From Chara braunii (Eukaryota > Streptophyta > Charophyceae > Charales > Characeae), in contig BFEA01000079.1 in NCBI GenBank assembly GCA_003427395.1, positions 587,448 to 649,578 on the forward strand: DNA of 62,131 nt, read 5' to 3'. Of this stretch, positions 21,614 to 32,537 are shown piece by piece. Below the pieces are notes generated by a model that saw nothing but the letters and a program-made list of their open reading frames with translations, made no database searches and was not told the DNA's origin. The translations under genes were made by a program, and so were the position numbers. The first letter of the stretch is position 1. Every line of letters starts with the position of its first letter.

Positions 21614-22916
21614 TGGCACCTGCGGGTCACACTGCTCACCCGTTTGTTGCCCGAAGCAGAAACGACAGGGTCGCGACTTGGCCTTGAGATGCGAAAATGC
21701 ATTGTGTGCAGTCAGACAGCACAATGTACTTGAAGTTTTTTTTTTTTGCTTCCAGAGAGCTGTAGAGGAAAAAGAAATACGATTTTGCGGGGATCTCTGG
21801 AGGTCCCCGCAAAATATGTAAGCCCGCGGCTGTCCACGCCGCTGACATTTATGTGCCCTTTTGTGTTAATATGCAAAATACGTGCCTGGTGTGACCCGGA
21901 AAACCACGTAAATTTTGCGATTTTGCCAAAATACGTGGTAGTGTGAGTATGCCCTGAGAGAGTTCAGAATTGGGGAAAATGCGGCATAGCTCCACTGACT
22001 GTCGGCTGTGCAACTCTCAAATTCACGAGTTCACTACCAGACGCAGTGATAGAACTACAAGACAGGCGGTCCATAGGGTTTTGTCCGCCCAGACTCAAGG
22101 TACACTCTCGAAATTCGGGTCCTCGTGGTAGGTTCCTTGAAGGACTTTCCGCGAAGCAATTTTGGCAGGCTGGGAGCTGTACATTCACGGACAGTCGATT
22201 TTCCACGGGGTTTCTGACCACTGTCAAAGCCATTTCGCACATGCACAGGGGACAGTAAGTGGAGCTATGTCCAACCGTCCGTTTTTGTACAGCAGAAAGC
22301 CAGCGCAGGAGAAACAGGGCGGCCAGTAGTTAGGGCCTACTCACACTAGGGCCTTTTATGGCAAAATAGCTGAAATTTGATGGTTGGGCCAGTCGCACAA
22401 GGCAGGGAAAGTGGCAAAAGCAGCAAACGGGGTATCAAATGTCAGCGGCCTGGCGAAGGGCATTTTGGCGCTCGCCACACAGGCTTTCAAAACGTGCAGA
22501 ATGGACGCCGTGTCTTCACCACACAGCCTTTCAAAACAAGTTCTTTCGAAAAAGTTTCAAAAGGTGTCTGATTGTCCGGCGTCGAAAGTCATTTCGAAAA
22601 GATGAGATCCTTCCGCCTGTCACGAGTGGTTCCTCGAAAGACCTCGAGCGGTCTTGTGAAAAGGCCCACTCGTAACGGCCCATTGGCAAAAAAAAAGAAA
22701 AAAAGAAAAAGGGGCGATTACAAGCACCTGGCTCCACTACTCTGGCATATATAGAATTGCCTCAGTGTTTTAAAAGTCTGTGTGGCGAGGGGGGGTGTTC
22801 CTTTCGACGAGCAGCCTTTCGAAAAAAGTCTGACACCTTTCGGAAAACGCCTTCATTCAAAAGGCTATGCGGCGAGCCCCTTTGCTACCATGTCTGGAGG
22901 TGGTAGCAATTTCTTT
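21614..22916. other. gene-free stretch with MITE end words
   Basis: No gene. Holds the inverted end at 21939-21953, a third copy of the (G)GC-TACTCACACTAG word at about 22337, a poly-purine A-rich stretch at 22688-22712 and repeated short hairpins. Probably decayed DNA elements. Confidence 0.5.
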
Positions 22917-23067
22917 GGGCGTCGTTAGACACTCCTCGGGGACGTGAAATCCACAAGGACGCGCTCGTTCCACCTGTCCTTGGGGACGAAATCGAAAAAG
23001 AAATGTGAAAACACCACAAGGAAAATTCCTTGTGCCATCCTTGTGGTCCCAGCCAAAATTTCATTAT

Positions 23068-23097
23068 CTCCAAGGGACCTCATGAGGTCCCTTGGAG
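23068..23097. repeat. perfect 30-bp palindrome
   Basis: CTCCAAGGGACCTC and its exact inverse flank a central AT with no mismatches, inside the sub-terminal region of Harbinger-like copy 2. Copy 1 has a shorter, imperfect version at about 4170-4200. Confidence 0.95.
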
Positions 23098-23168
23098 CTC
23101 AAGGAACCGTGATTCATGGAGTGGCGAAGACATGCGTCGACGGAGAGTTTTGGTTCTTGGGTGGTCCA

Positions 23169-23218
23169 GATGTGGTCCAGCGGCATTAGCACGAACATCC
23201 CCGCCCTCCAACGTCTGC
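23169..23218 (+). repeat. 50-bp target-site repeat, left of element A
   Basis: The 50 bases directly left of the 5' LTR recur directly right of the 3' LTR at 37121-37170 with two G/A differences. See the matching entry and finding. Confidence 0.8.
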
Positions 23219-23219
23219 G

Positions 23220-25930
23220 TGTGGCGAACCACTTTCTGTGCCTCGCGACTTTCTGCGCGATGACAATGAGGGGTCCTAGGATGGGAGGGTTGGGCAAATT
23301 ACGGGGAGTGGGATTGGCGGGTGAATTGCGTCGGTGTCCTTGCTTCTTTCTTTTCCTTCCCTTCGCTTCTTCCCCTTTGGCGGTGATGAGACAGGCCCGG
23401 GGCAGACGGTTGAGTGTGCGCGCCCCGTTGGGCGCGATCAATACCGTTTGGCGATGGTTCTTTCTTGCTCTGCTGAGAGTAAAAGGGGGGGAACTGAGAA
23501 TTTTGACGCGATGAGCGCGCGGGAGCTTTCCGGTTTTCTTTTTTAATTTTCCTTTCAACTAAGGACGAGCCCCCGAGGGCTCTCAAAATTTCGATTTCTT
23601 TTTGTTTTTCTTCCGGATCATCGGAATTTTTCTGTTGCAATTTTGAGTTCAGATAGGAATTTAGGACTTTTCGAATTTCTTGTCGCGCGGCGCCTCTTTC
23701 TTGCGCGCATCTTCCTGCAGCGGGAACGAAGTTCTGGCTCGACGGCGCCTTAATCTTGCATGCAACTGTAATTTTTGGGCGGGCGCCATTGTAACTGTAT
23801 CTTTCTTCTTTCACCTTCTTCCCACCTTCTTCCTCTTCCTTGCTACGTCTGATTGGGCGGCGCGCTGCATGATCAGATCGATGCGTGGAGTGTGGCTACG
23901 TCCCCCACGCCGCGGTCTGGCTATGCAGACTGCAGGCACTGCCTTCCCTTCTCCTCTTTCCAATCCCTGCAATCTCGGACTCTTCGCGCACGCATGCATG
24001 CTATAAATCTCGTCGTCGCGATTATATATCTCTCTTTAAAAAAAATTGGAAGCTCGAGGTTAACGCGATCAGTGAGGGTCGGCTAATGAGTGAAGTAAGA
24101 GGTGAGTTGATGTGGGAGTTGGGTGACCCGACGACCTGGTGCCAAGTGCGCGGGGTTGACGTGTAGACCACGACGGACTCTGGCGCACTGGCGAACCTGA
24201 TGGCCGCATGCAGACTAAGTGGGGTGACAACTTCGTTGGTGGGTGCGAGACGACGGACTGTCCGCATCGGGAAGGGAGAAAGAGCAGAGAGAGATGGGTG
24301 AGGAATTATAATCTTTTCTGGTTTTTTCTCAAGTCTTTGGCTTGCTATCATGCAGAATTATAATTTTGGCTTCGGGCGAGGCACCTTTGTTTTGCACTTC
24401 GGCGGCTTGCTATCATGTGATGAATGGGTTTAATGTATGTCCTTCTTATCTTCTACTCGCCCCATGGGATGGACTTGATGATCTGGTAATGCTTGAATAT
24501 CTGATGTTTGACGCAATACCCCCGGGATTATCCAGCTATTGCAGCGCCGATCTATCCCCACTTTGATGATCGGCAGATGAAATAAGTTTGATGCTGTTGT
24601 GGTGCGTCGATGTATGTCTGAATGGCGATGAGATATTCACAGGTCATGTCAATTTGTGAATCAAAGGGAGTTGTGTTGCGGGAGGGGGGATTTTCCACCT
24701 GATGGCCACATAACTGCTTTTTGCTCGAACAAAAATGACTGAGAAATTATTGTATGATTACACGAACCTTCTTTTGCATAGGTGATTGGATGATAGATCG
24801 ATCCACAGTGGACCAACCCCACGAGTCCGCGTGTAAGTGCGATCTGACGAGCGCGACTTACACGTGCACCCATGAGGCCGACCCACAACCCCGAATGGAC
24901 TTAGCACGACAGATCTCGATATGAATGATTGAATCCCCATCTGCGATACAAGTCGGGACAAATTAAGGTCCCAACACCCTCCGACATACGGAACGAGATT
25001 GATAGCCTGAGGAAACTAGCTGCATGGTTGAGCCGGTACGCTGACGGATCGCTCCTCGATTACTAGTGCAGTTTAGGATCTAATCAACTGGTCGGTGCGC
25101 ACACACGTGTAAGACAGCGGCTGTCCACGGACTTGCCATCTATACGCGCGCCTGCAAAAGTCATCTACGATCTCGCCCCGTAGGAAGATGTGTGTGCATG
25201 AATTCGGTTGAACGAAGCATAGCGATAGGTTCCCCTTTCTGGATCACCGATCGCAAAAGCCTGAGGGACCCAGAATACCGAGTGTATTGGGAGAGGGAAC
25301 AGATCCGTCGGCAGCGGATCCGACAACATCGCCACCTACGGAACCCTGGGCACCTTGAGTACCCCTGCCGGACTGAAAACGAGCGACTATGCAGAGGCGA
25401 CTTCCAGCTGGCAATCAACCAAGACCCGAGGATTCCCGACTATCCCGACAGTTGAAACCAGCAATATCTTCTAACTCCAGGCTTCATTGCCATCACCACT
25501 GACATCCCTCCCTATTATACCGTCCTCCCTTACCACCGGTTACTCGTGGATTCCATAGCCTGTTTCTGGCCCCGTCCGCCGTGCTCGGAGTGTCGGCAGC
25601 CCAGCGAGCATCGGCAGGCGAGGGTCCCGCAACGAGCCCATCCCAGGACAGAGCGACGAGAACCCCCGAGACTTGGGACGACCGACAGCGGTACGAGCAC
25701 TCCCACAGAGACACCCGTAGCACCCCACCCCGGCCTAGGCCGCACGATCGATCAACGCCCCAACTCTGAGCCAGAAGACGCTTGCACTTCTACCCCTGAA
25801 ACTGGCCACATGAGATCTCACTTCCGACCTAGGACTCCATCCCAAAACCCCAAAAATCCTTGGCACACCCCTTTTCGCACTTCCAGGCCCCCATCCCACT
25901 CCGATCAGGAAGTCGCGTTGGGCGTGAGGT
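23220..25930 (+). repeat. 5' LTR of element A
   Basis: Matches 34467-37120 along its length. It starts TGTGGCGAACC (3' LTR TGTGACGAACC) and ends GCGTGAGGT directly at the primer site. The 3' LTR continues 11 bases further to GTCACA, so the 5' copy seems to have lost its last bases by a deletion between two TGG words. Confidence 0.85.
24002..24008 (+). promoter_or_regulatory. LTR TATA box
   Basis: TATAAAT preceded by CGCACGCATGCATGC, conserved at 35250-35256 in the 3' LTR. It would place transcription start near 24035 and make U3 about 0.8 kb, leaving nearly 1.9 kb of R plus U5. Confidence 0.55.
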
Positions 25931-26049
25931 TGGTATCGGAGCCGACACGTGGCGAGCTTATAGGGAAAATGAGTAGGATAGTCGCTCAGACGATATGGCG
26001 AACAGAGGACGACCTAGACAACGGAACGCACCGCGCCGCTATCCTATAA
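25192..26049 (+). pseudogene. LTR-embedded frame (ORF0) crossing the primer site
   Basis: One frame runs from 25192 in the 5' LTR through the primer site into the internal region, 286 codons including one TGA at 25453-25455 (CGA in the 3' LTR). It has a basic helix-like part (WEREQIRRQRIRQH), a PGF-AITTD-PPYYTV segment, and a long Pro/Thr/Arg-rich tail. It overlaps the start of gag (25995) by 55 bases in another frame. The 3' LTR copy (36343-36708) is open across the TGA site but stops early at a 9-base insertion. A minus-strand frame in element B (39211-39837) has a similar GF--I---FPPY segment. No known family recognised. Confidence 0.45.
25931..25943 (+). other. primer-binding site, initiator tRNA-Met
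   Basis: TGGTATCGGAGCC differs at one base from the TGGTATCAGAGCC usual for plant elements primed by initiator tRNA-Met. It directly follows the 5' LTR. Confidence 0.9.
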
Positions 26050-27338
26050 TACTTAGGAGTCGATCGGCCGGAAGACAGACCGTCAATATGAACGTCAATC
26101 AGGCGCCCGACGTTAATGTACAGTTGGGTGGCGCACCTATCCCCGCACCACCCATCCGAGTTCGCGCACCTACGGCTCCCCTTGATTTGTATCTCTTTGA
26201 TCCTGCGCATCACCTAGCCGGAGCATGGCTGGCCACCCTACGTGCTCAACAGTACGATAACGATGAAGCCCGGATCAACATCCCCGCCCGACTGGGCGGA
26301 GATGCGCACCATTGGTTTAGCACCTACGTCTGGGTCGATCTCCCACCTTCGAGAGAGACTTCCTAAATCGGTTGTGATTACATCCACCCTGAACAGGTTT
26401 TCTTTATGATCAAAGACTGTGTGCAGAAACCACTTGAATCCGTTACAGAATATCGTAGTAGGTTCTATAGGCTGTTTGTCAAGTCCGAGAGAGACAAAAA
26501 GGTAGGTAAAGACTTGTTTATCGATGGGCTTCGAAGTCAGGCGATGAGGACAAAACCGCGAAAGGAGTTCTCCCCCATCAACCATACCATGCAGCAGATT
26601 ATGGACGGAGCCGAGGAGATGGAAAGAAAGTTCGCCGCCAGCGTCTTAGAAAGCGAAGCTCACGACAAGGAAGGAGACTCCTCGGAGCTGGCCCAGGCGA
26701 AAGCTGAGCTGGCAACACTTCAGAACAAATTTGAAAATATGGGTTTTGTCTCCGGACCCGTCACCTACTTAGAACAAGTCGCGGCCAAAAGGCCGATACC
26801 CGATACAGTCGCAGGACTACCCACCGCGATCACACCATCGCCTCCCCCAAGCGTCCGCGCAAAGCCTAACGAATCCAATGCCATATTACAATTAACTCGA
26901 ACGTTAGTTAATTTGATGTAGGAAAGTAAGAAGAAGCAGCGTGAGCACAACGCACGGATCGAATCGATGATGAGGTCAATGCGCCCCATTACCGTTAGGG
27001 CAGCCCCAGGAATGCAAGGGGTAGCCCCTGCCCCAGCAGTAGGAGGGGCAGCGGCCAACACAAGTGTCTGTTACACGTATCACCAGCCAGGACACATAGC
27101 CCGAGATTGCCCCCACCGACCTGCACAACCCAGGATCGGAGCCGCACCAGTGGCGGCGGCCCCGATCGCTAATGGGCTTTGTCGAGTGGCTACGATGGTG
27201 GAAGAAACGGACAATGGTGTGAACCCGTCGGGGGTTACGAAGGAAGCAGCAGAACTTATTCCGCTCGATCAATACCTATCGCTAGGATATTCGGGCCTCG
27301 GTATGATCGGAGCCATCCAGCCCGGCCCTCGACCATAA
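25995..27338 (+). pseudogene. gag of element A
   Basis: ATG at 25995 starts a basic N-terminus (MANRGRPRQRNAPRR). A capsid-like part follows (LYLFDPAHHLAGAWLATL, later VTEYRSRFYRLF), then a linker and one zinc knuckle at 27069-27110 that reads C-Y-T-Y-H-Q-P-G-H-I-A-R-D-C: the second Cys of CX2CX4HX4C is Tyr (TGT to TAT). The frame is broken by a TAA at about 26364, with a local frameshift around DFLNR, and by a TAG at 26919-26921. It ends with TAA at 27336-27338; protease follows in the +1 frame from an ATG at 27373. Structural protein of virus-like particles; this copy cannot encode it intact. Confidence 0.75.
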
Positions 27339-27372
27339 CGAAGTATCGGAATGGAGACCCTCCCCAAGTGAG

Positions 27373-28239
27373 ATGGAAACAGGAGGACCCGTGTTCGTTA
27401 CGGGAGAAATCGACGTTCTAGACATCGTCCGAGCGTTGGACCATTGTATTCCCCTACCAATCGGACACCTGTTGTCCATCTCCGAACAAGCTAACGATCG
27501 GATGATACAACATTGCGAGGCGAACCAAAAACGGTTCGCCCTTGCCAGGATAGCGACAGCGAAAGGGAAGGCCCCCGCCAAAGAGCCAAAATCTGACATG
27601 CCAAGCACTTCAGAGCCGGTTCGAATGGGCCTGATCCAGAAAGACGATCATTTTATACGAATCAGGGCCCTTCCATGGAAATCCGCAGAATGTGACGTGG
27701 AAGTTTGGGGAAGCCCCTATAGCGCGGTCCTTGATTCCGACATCGCGGTCCTGGCCATCTCCTTGCGAGTGGTCGAACGGGCCGGTAGGCGAAAAGACGT
27801 GATCCCACTAGCGGAAGGCGGCCATTTCGTCTTCGCTGACGAAGGTAAGATCCGAGTCATAGGGAGGATGGCGAACTTAGCCTTCCGAATTGGTAAGGTC
27901 AATGCCTTGGGTGACGTGGTGGTCTTGAACGTGAACACTCACAACGTTCTTGTCGGGTTACCCGCCCTCACAACGTTGCGAGCCATATTGGATTTCGAAC
28001 GACAAGTCGTTATCCTAAACAACACTGGAGGAAAACCATACACCGTCCCGATGCGTCTTACCCTCAAGACGACCCCGATGATTGAGCGACAACGACGGGA
28101 ACCGGGCACTATTTTGCGAATGCTACGGTGGGAGGAATCTACAGATGACTCCGACACCGAAGGTAATGAGGTTTCCTTACCAACGACCGCCTCCGACAGT
28201 GAGGAGGAAGACGACCCGCAGATTTTTGAACTAACATGA
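27373..28239 (+). pseudogene. aspartic protease region of element A pol
   Basis: 288 codons. A retropepsin-like core lies at about residues 118-225: AVLDSDIAVLAIS holds the active-site motif D-S-G as D-S-D (GAC at 27739-27741 for expected GGC), followed by a beta-rich stretch and VLVGLPALTTLRAILDF, the second conserved part (compare LLGLPW in element B). Upstream about 100 residues are a linker. The Gly loss should inactivate it. The TGA at the end is followed in the same frame by the RT region, so it may itself be a decayed sense codon. Confidence 0.7.
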
Positions 28240-28338
28240 CGGATAATCCGTCACCCGGTTCGACAGAAAACAACGAAGACATTCGTTTTTAGCAACGAGG
28301 CAGCTCGACGAACTCGGGCCCTTATCTTAGGTGAACCG

Positions 28339-30335
28339 TTGGTACAGGTGTCACGGATGCCCGATTCTTTGGAACCCCCTCGGACCCTGTACGAGGGAGC
28401 TGCCCCATTGCTACCACGATACGTGGACAAACGATTGTTTTGTGATGTTACGGACATACCTCCCCGATCGCTTCTCACCATGAAAAAAGAAGTGAGATTA
28501 CTGCACCTAGGAGCAGACACACGGGCTTCGGAACCCCCTGGGTACCCCGAAGCCTCACTGTTCGAAATGGGAAATTCAATACGAATCACTGAAAGGCCGG
28601 TAGACTCCCGGGATGTCGAGGACGGGATAACCCCTGAAGAACACGTGGCCATCCGAGAGGAGGAAGCTCAGATGGTCGCCACCGTGTTCTCGTGGCGGTC
28701 GGACAACTCCTTTATCTCCTCCCCACTTCCACGGGACGTGAAGATGATGTGCACGAAACACGTGATGGTCGTTATCCACGGACAACCTTACGAGTTACAC
28801 GTGCCACAATACGTACCCAACGACACACACCGCCTGATTGTGGAAATCCTAAGGGAATAGCAGGGAGCGGTTAGTGTAACAAACACAGACATCGAACTGT
28901 CACTGATCATCCAACACGAGATTCAGACTGGAAATCACCCCCCAATCCACTGCAAACCGTATCGATGTTCCCTCGCTGAACGGAAAATGGCCTTACATAG
29001 GATTAGAGAGTTCGAGGCTAACAGATGGATTGAGCCGGCTACGGGACCGTGGTCGTTCCCAGTAGTTCTAGTACCAAAGAAGAATGAGTCGGTCCACATT
29101 TGCATCGATTATCACAAATTGAATGATATCACGATTAAAGATGTATACCCCCTTCCCCGGATTGATAATTTGTTGGATGTGATTGGGTGTGCTAACTACT
29201 TCAGTAAGTTCGATATTCGCCACGGGTTCACCATATTCAGGTTAAGGAGGAGGATCGTCCTAAGACGGCCTTTGTTCTGTTTGAAGGCACGTGGCGATGG
29301 GTTCGATGCCCGATGGGGATTTGCAACGCGCCGGCCACGTTCCAGTGAGTGATGAATGTGACGTTTCATAATTTTGTCAACAAGACTCAACTGACGCAGG
29401 GAATGATCAATTTCTGCGTCATTGTGTACATGGACGACATCCTGCTCTATTCGGAATCCTACCACGGGCACGCGCAGCACATCGAATGGACGCTGGGAGC
29501 TTTGAGGGACGCCGGATTCAAGATCGCGTTGGAGAAAAGCGAGTTCTTTCTCTCGGAGATTTCGTTTCTGGGCTACGTAGTGACTCGGGGTGGTTTGTGG
29601 CCCGATTCGAGAAAGGTCGAGGCTGTCCGAGGCGCTCCGACTCCCACGTCGCTGACGCAGGTTCGAACCTTCCTCGGACTAGCTTCGTATTATCGGCGAT
29701 TTATCAAGGGATTCGCCGCTACTGCACGACCTTTAACGAAGCTGCTACGGAAGGACCAGCCCCTTAGTTGGGACGCGGAGTGCGAACGGGCCTTTGTCAC
29801 TCTCAAGGAGGCCCTGGCCACATCACCCATTTTGATCCGGCCGGACCTACCGAAGCAGTTCATCCTTACTACGGACTGGCATCCCGAGGCAATCTCCGAT
29901 ATTCTAGCACAGAAAGGGAACGGCGGACGCAAGCACGTCATCGAGTACGCCTCCTGTACTGTACCAGACGAATGAAGAAATGATTCGGCCCCGCAAGGAG
30001 AATGCTACGCGGTGGTTTGGGGAATCCAACACTTCCATCCGTATCTGTACGAACAAAAGTTTCTCCTCGTTACGGATCACGAGTCGTTGTTGGCCCTTAA
30101 AAGGCTTACTAATTACACGGGCATGATTGGACGGTGGGCGGTGCGGCTACAGGAGTATGATTTCAACATCTTCCATCGGAAGACAGAGAGGCACGGAAAC
30201 GCAAACCGATTGACGCGATTGCATCGTCCAAGGAAGGTCGCCAAGGGTGAAAAGATCATCCCGTGGAAAGACCCGAAACCGACCAGCGGACCCCCGTACG
30301 GACAAGTGACAGTTCTCCCACGCACCGTGGAATAA
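28339..30335 (+). pseudogene. reverse transcriptase-RNase H of element A
   Basis: A linker is followed by RT (about 28930-29660): WIEPATGPWSFPVVLVPKK, then CIDYHKLNDITIKDVYPLP, then PMGICNAPATFQ, and the catalytic YMDD at about 29427-29438. The connection FLGLASYYRRFIKGFA and an RNase H part with LTTDWHPEAIS, ECYAVVWGI and LLVTDHESLLAL follow to 30335. Breaks: TAG at 28858-28860, a one-base loss near 29229, TGA at about 29347 where Arg is expected after ATFQ, TGA at 29973-29975. The RT core residues survive but the frame does not. Confidence 0.85.
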
Positions 30336-30345
30336 ACACGTGACA

Positions 30346-31992
30346 ATGGGTGACGGAGGTAACTCCAACGCTCCTCTCTGTCCCCTCTCGTCTTCGTCTT
30401 TTCTCTCTTTACCCGACAAATTTTGTTATTTTTGTGAAGCGATCTCGTGGGTCTACTCGGTCCCTATGTATCCTAGTGGGGATGGGTATGTCGAATGGGT
30501 AGATTGTTGGCAGTGTGTGTCAAGAACCCATGGCTCTTGTATCCAATACCGAAGCGGCAATAAGCCTTGGTTGTGCCCCCTGTGTTGGACCGATAAAATC
30601 CCGACCGAGGCTCGATTCCTCCACGCCAAGTCAAAAGGACTAGAAAAGACCCAAAGGTTTAGAAGGGTTGAGGTATGGACCGATGTCGCTTTGATAGCGA
30701 CCGTAGTGGGGAACCCCCTCCGAGACTTCACTTGGGAGGACCGGAGGAGGGCCAGTGAAAGGACTCGGGATTATCGATGGAACGAGGGACAGTTGGAAAA
30801 ATGGAAGACGAATGGTCGCGGGATTTCGATGACTGTACCACACCCGTTCATGAGGTATGACTGGGTTGAGTCAGCCGACGAAGATACCGCAACTCACTTC
30901 ACCGTCCGGATCACCGAAATGGCGATCGACAAAAACGAATGGTATTGGTCCAATATTCGTGACGATGTCAAGTTCATCGTTCGAAACTGTCAGGTCTATG
31001 CCGCTGACAAGGCGCCAATCCAACCGCCAAGGTCGATAGTGCCCACAGTAGTCGAACGGCCTTTTCAAAGAGTTAGTATGGACACGACCGACATAATGGT
31101 GCCCCCTGGACCGAATAGTTGCGAATACTCAATTTTATTGGTATTCGTGGATCATTTTTCGAAATGGACCGAGGCATATCCATGTCAAACGCGACAGGCG
31201 GCCGAAATCGCACGATACGTCAATCGTTTCTTCGGGATGCATCAAGACACCGAGGAAATTCTGACGGATAACGGGGCGGAGTTTAGGGGGGAAGTTTTGA
31301 GGAATCTGGTCATATATGGGGTCACCATTCATAACACTGCACCTTACATGTCGCAATCGAACGGACTGGTAGAAAACGCCAATCGAGTGATTAAGACCGC
31401 CCTTCGACGCAATATCACAGCCAGGGACACGAGGCCTTGGCCCGATATTGTGGACCACATTCTGGCAATCCATCGAGGAACGCCCCATGAGTCCACCGGC
31501 CTGAGCCCCTTTCAACTCCGCACCAATAGCTTGATGTGTGTCTCGATGTCGAGCCTTAACAATGAATCTGCCCTGGGTCGACGACCCACGAGGGCCACGG
31601 CTCGGGACAAGGCCAAACGACACTTGGAATTAATGGAACGGTCCCTCCCTAGGTTGGCCCAGAAACGACAGCGGATGACTGAATTGGCCCACGGGCGACA
31701 AATCCGTAGCTACGAGGCCCGAAATGGGAACGCGGGACCACGACCCCAGTACAAATTAGGGGACATGGTGCAAGTGAGGAAATGTGCTCGCCAGGGTAAG
31801 CTAGCGCCACGATTCTTCGGGCGATTTCATGTGGTCGAGCTCGGTCCGAATGGGGTGAACACGGTGCGACTGGTGTTCGAAGTCTCAGGCAGTCGATTGA
31901 CCCGCCCGATCATCTGCCACGTGTCCTACCTCCGCCATCTCTCATCTCCTTCTCCCCCTTCCCCAACCGGGTCGATTTCGAAATCCGAGTAG
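30346..31992 (+). CDS. PHD finger-integrase protein of element A
   Basis: About 548 codons, open throughout, in a frame different from RT-RNase H and with its own ATG. Residues about 27-80 form a PHD finger: C-X2-C-X23-C-X2-C-X4-H-X2-C-X11-C-X2-C ending WLCPLC. Next the zinc-binding integrase N-domain (ATHFTVRITE; the last ligand in NCQVY is Tyr, TGT to TAT at 30997-30999). Catalytic core: Asp in VSMDTTD, Asp in ILTDNGAEF, Glu in NGLVENANR, with 34 residues between the last two. The C-terminal part has a GDMVQVRK...PRFFGRF module as in GPY/F domains. It inserts cDNA into chromosomes; PHD fingers usually read histone H3 tails, so target choice through chromatin is a reasonable inference. The lost zinc ligand probably disables this copy. 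Confidence 0.82.
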   Translation: MGDGGNSNAPLCPLSSSSFLSLPDKFCYFCEAISWVYSVPMYPSGDGYVEWVDCWQCVSRTHGSCIQYRSGNKPWLCPLCWTDKIPTEARFLHAKSKGLEKTQRFRRVEVWTDVALIATVVGNPLRDFTWEDRRRASERTRDYRWNEGQLEKWKTNGRGISMTVPHPFMRYDWVESADEDTATHFTVRITEMAIDKNEWYWSNIRDDVKFIVRNCQVYAADKAPIQPPRSIVPTVVERPFQRVSMDTTDIMVPPGPNSCEYSILLVFVDHFSKWTEAYPCQTRQAAEIARYVNRFFGMHQDTEEILTDNGAEFRGEVLRNLVIYGVTIHNTAPYMSQSNGLVENANRVIKTALRRNITARDTRPWPDIVDHILAIHRGTPHESTGLSPFQLRTNSLMCVSMSSLNNESALGRRPTRATARDKAKRHLELMERSLPRLAQKRQRMTELAHGRQIRSYEARNGNAGPRPQYKLGDMVQVRKCARQGKLAPRFFGRFHVVELGPNGVNTVRLVFEVSGSRLTRPIICHVSYLRHLSSPSPPSPTGSISKSE

Positions 31993-32051
31993 GAGAGTGA
32001 CAATCCCCATTCTCCTTCTTCTCCCCACTCATCTTCTCCCTCCTCGTCGCC

Positions 32052-32537
32052 ATGAGTTTTTTCATGGAGCAGGTTCGCAGTGAACGTATGTTGGCGCCAC
32101 GAGGGAACATCTCGACGATTCGGCAAGTCCATCATCCGCGCATCAGCCCGGACGTTATCAGATTCGTGTAGTTCTTCAGCAGTGCAGGTGTGCACGCAGC
32201 TGCGGAATTTCACTTTATGGTCCCCAACAGCCAGGCGCAGGTGCTGGGCAAAGCATCGGTTTATCGGCGATTCTCGGCACCAGGAATCAACCACATTTCG
32301 ACAATCGTCTTCTTCAGCGGGGATCTTAGTACAATGGATCCCAGAGCACATACGACCATCTGTACTTCGTTGAGGGCGTGGGGCGAGGAATTGGCACAAG
32401 CTTGGAGCCAGTTACTGGCGCAGCGAGGGGAGAACGTCGTCAATACCAACAATATTGACACTGGCAGCATCCGCACTCTCCGGCACGAGCCGACAGTTGC
32501 TCTCCCTGCGCTCGTCCCTTTCTCGTGCCCTCAATGA
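32052..32537 (+). pseudogene. accessory frame 1 of element A (unknown family)
   Basis: Begins MSFFMEQVRSERML 59 bases after the integrase stop. One TAG at 32169-32171 (Gln in element B) interrupts an otherwise open 161-codon frame. It aligns with the intact 165-codon frame 43273-43770 in element B: shared MSF start, HPR(I/L)SPD, VFFSGDL against IAFSGDL, a TSL--W helix, and ID--S(I/L)RT near the end. I recognise no domain, signal peptide or membrane segment. Position after integrase is where envelope or other extra genes sit in some plant retroelements, but it does not look like an envelope. Confidence 0.6.

Larger units (their letters stand above)
22917..23218 (-). mobile_element. PIF/Harbinger-like transposon copy 2, left part
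   Basis: Starts with the same GGGCGTCGTTAGACACTCCT end as copy 1 and is collinear with it for about 300 bases until LTR retrotransposon A interrupts it. It resumes at 37121. The flanking triplet (TTT here, CTT on the right) is not a clean match, unlike copy 1. Confidence 0.75.
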
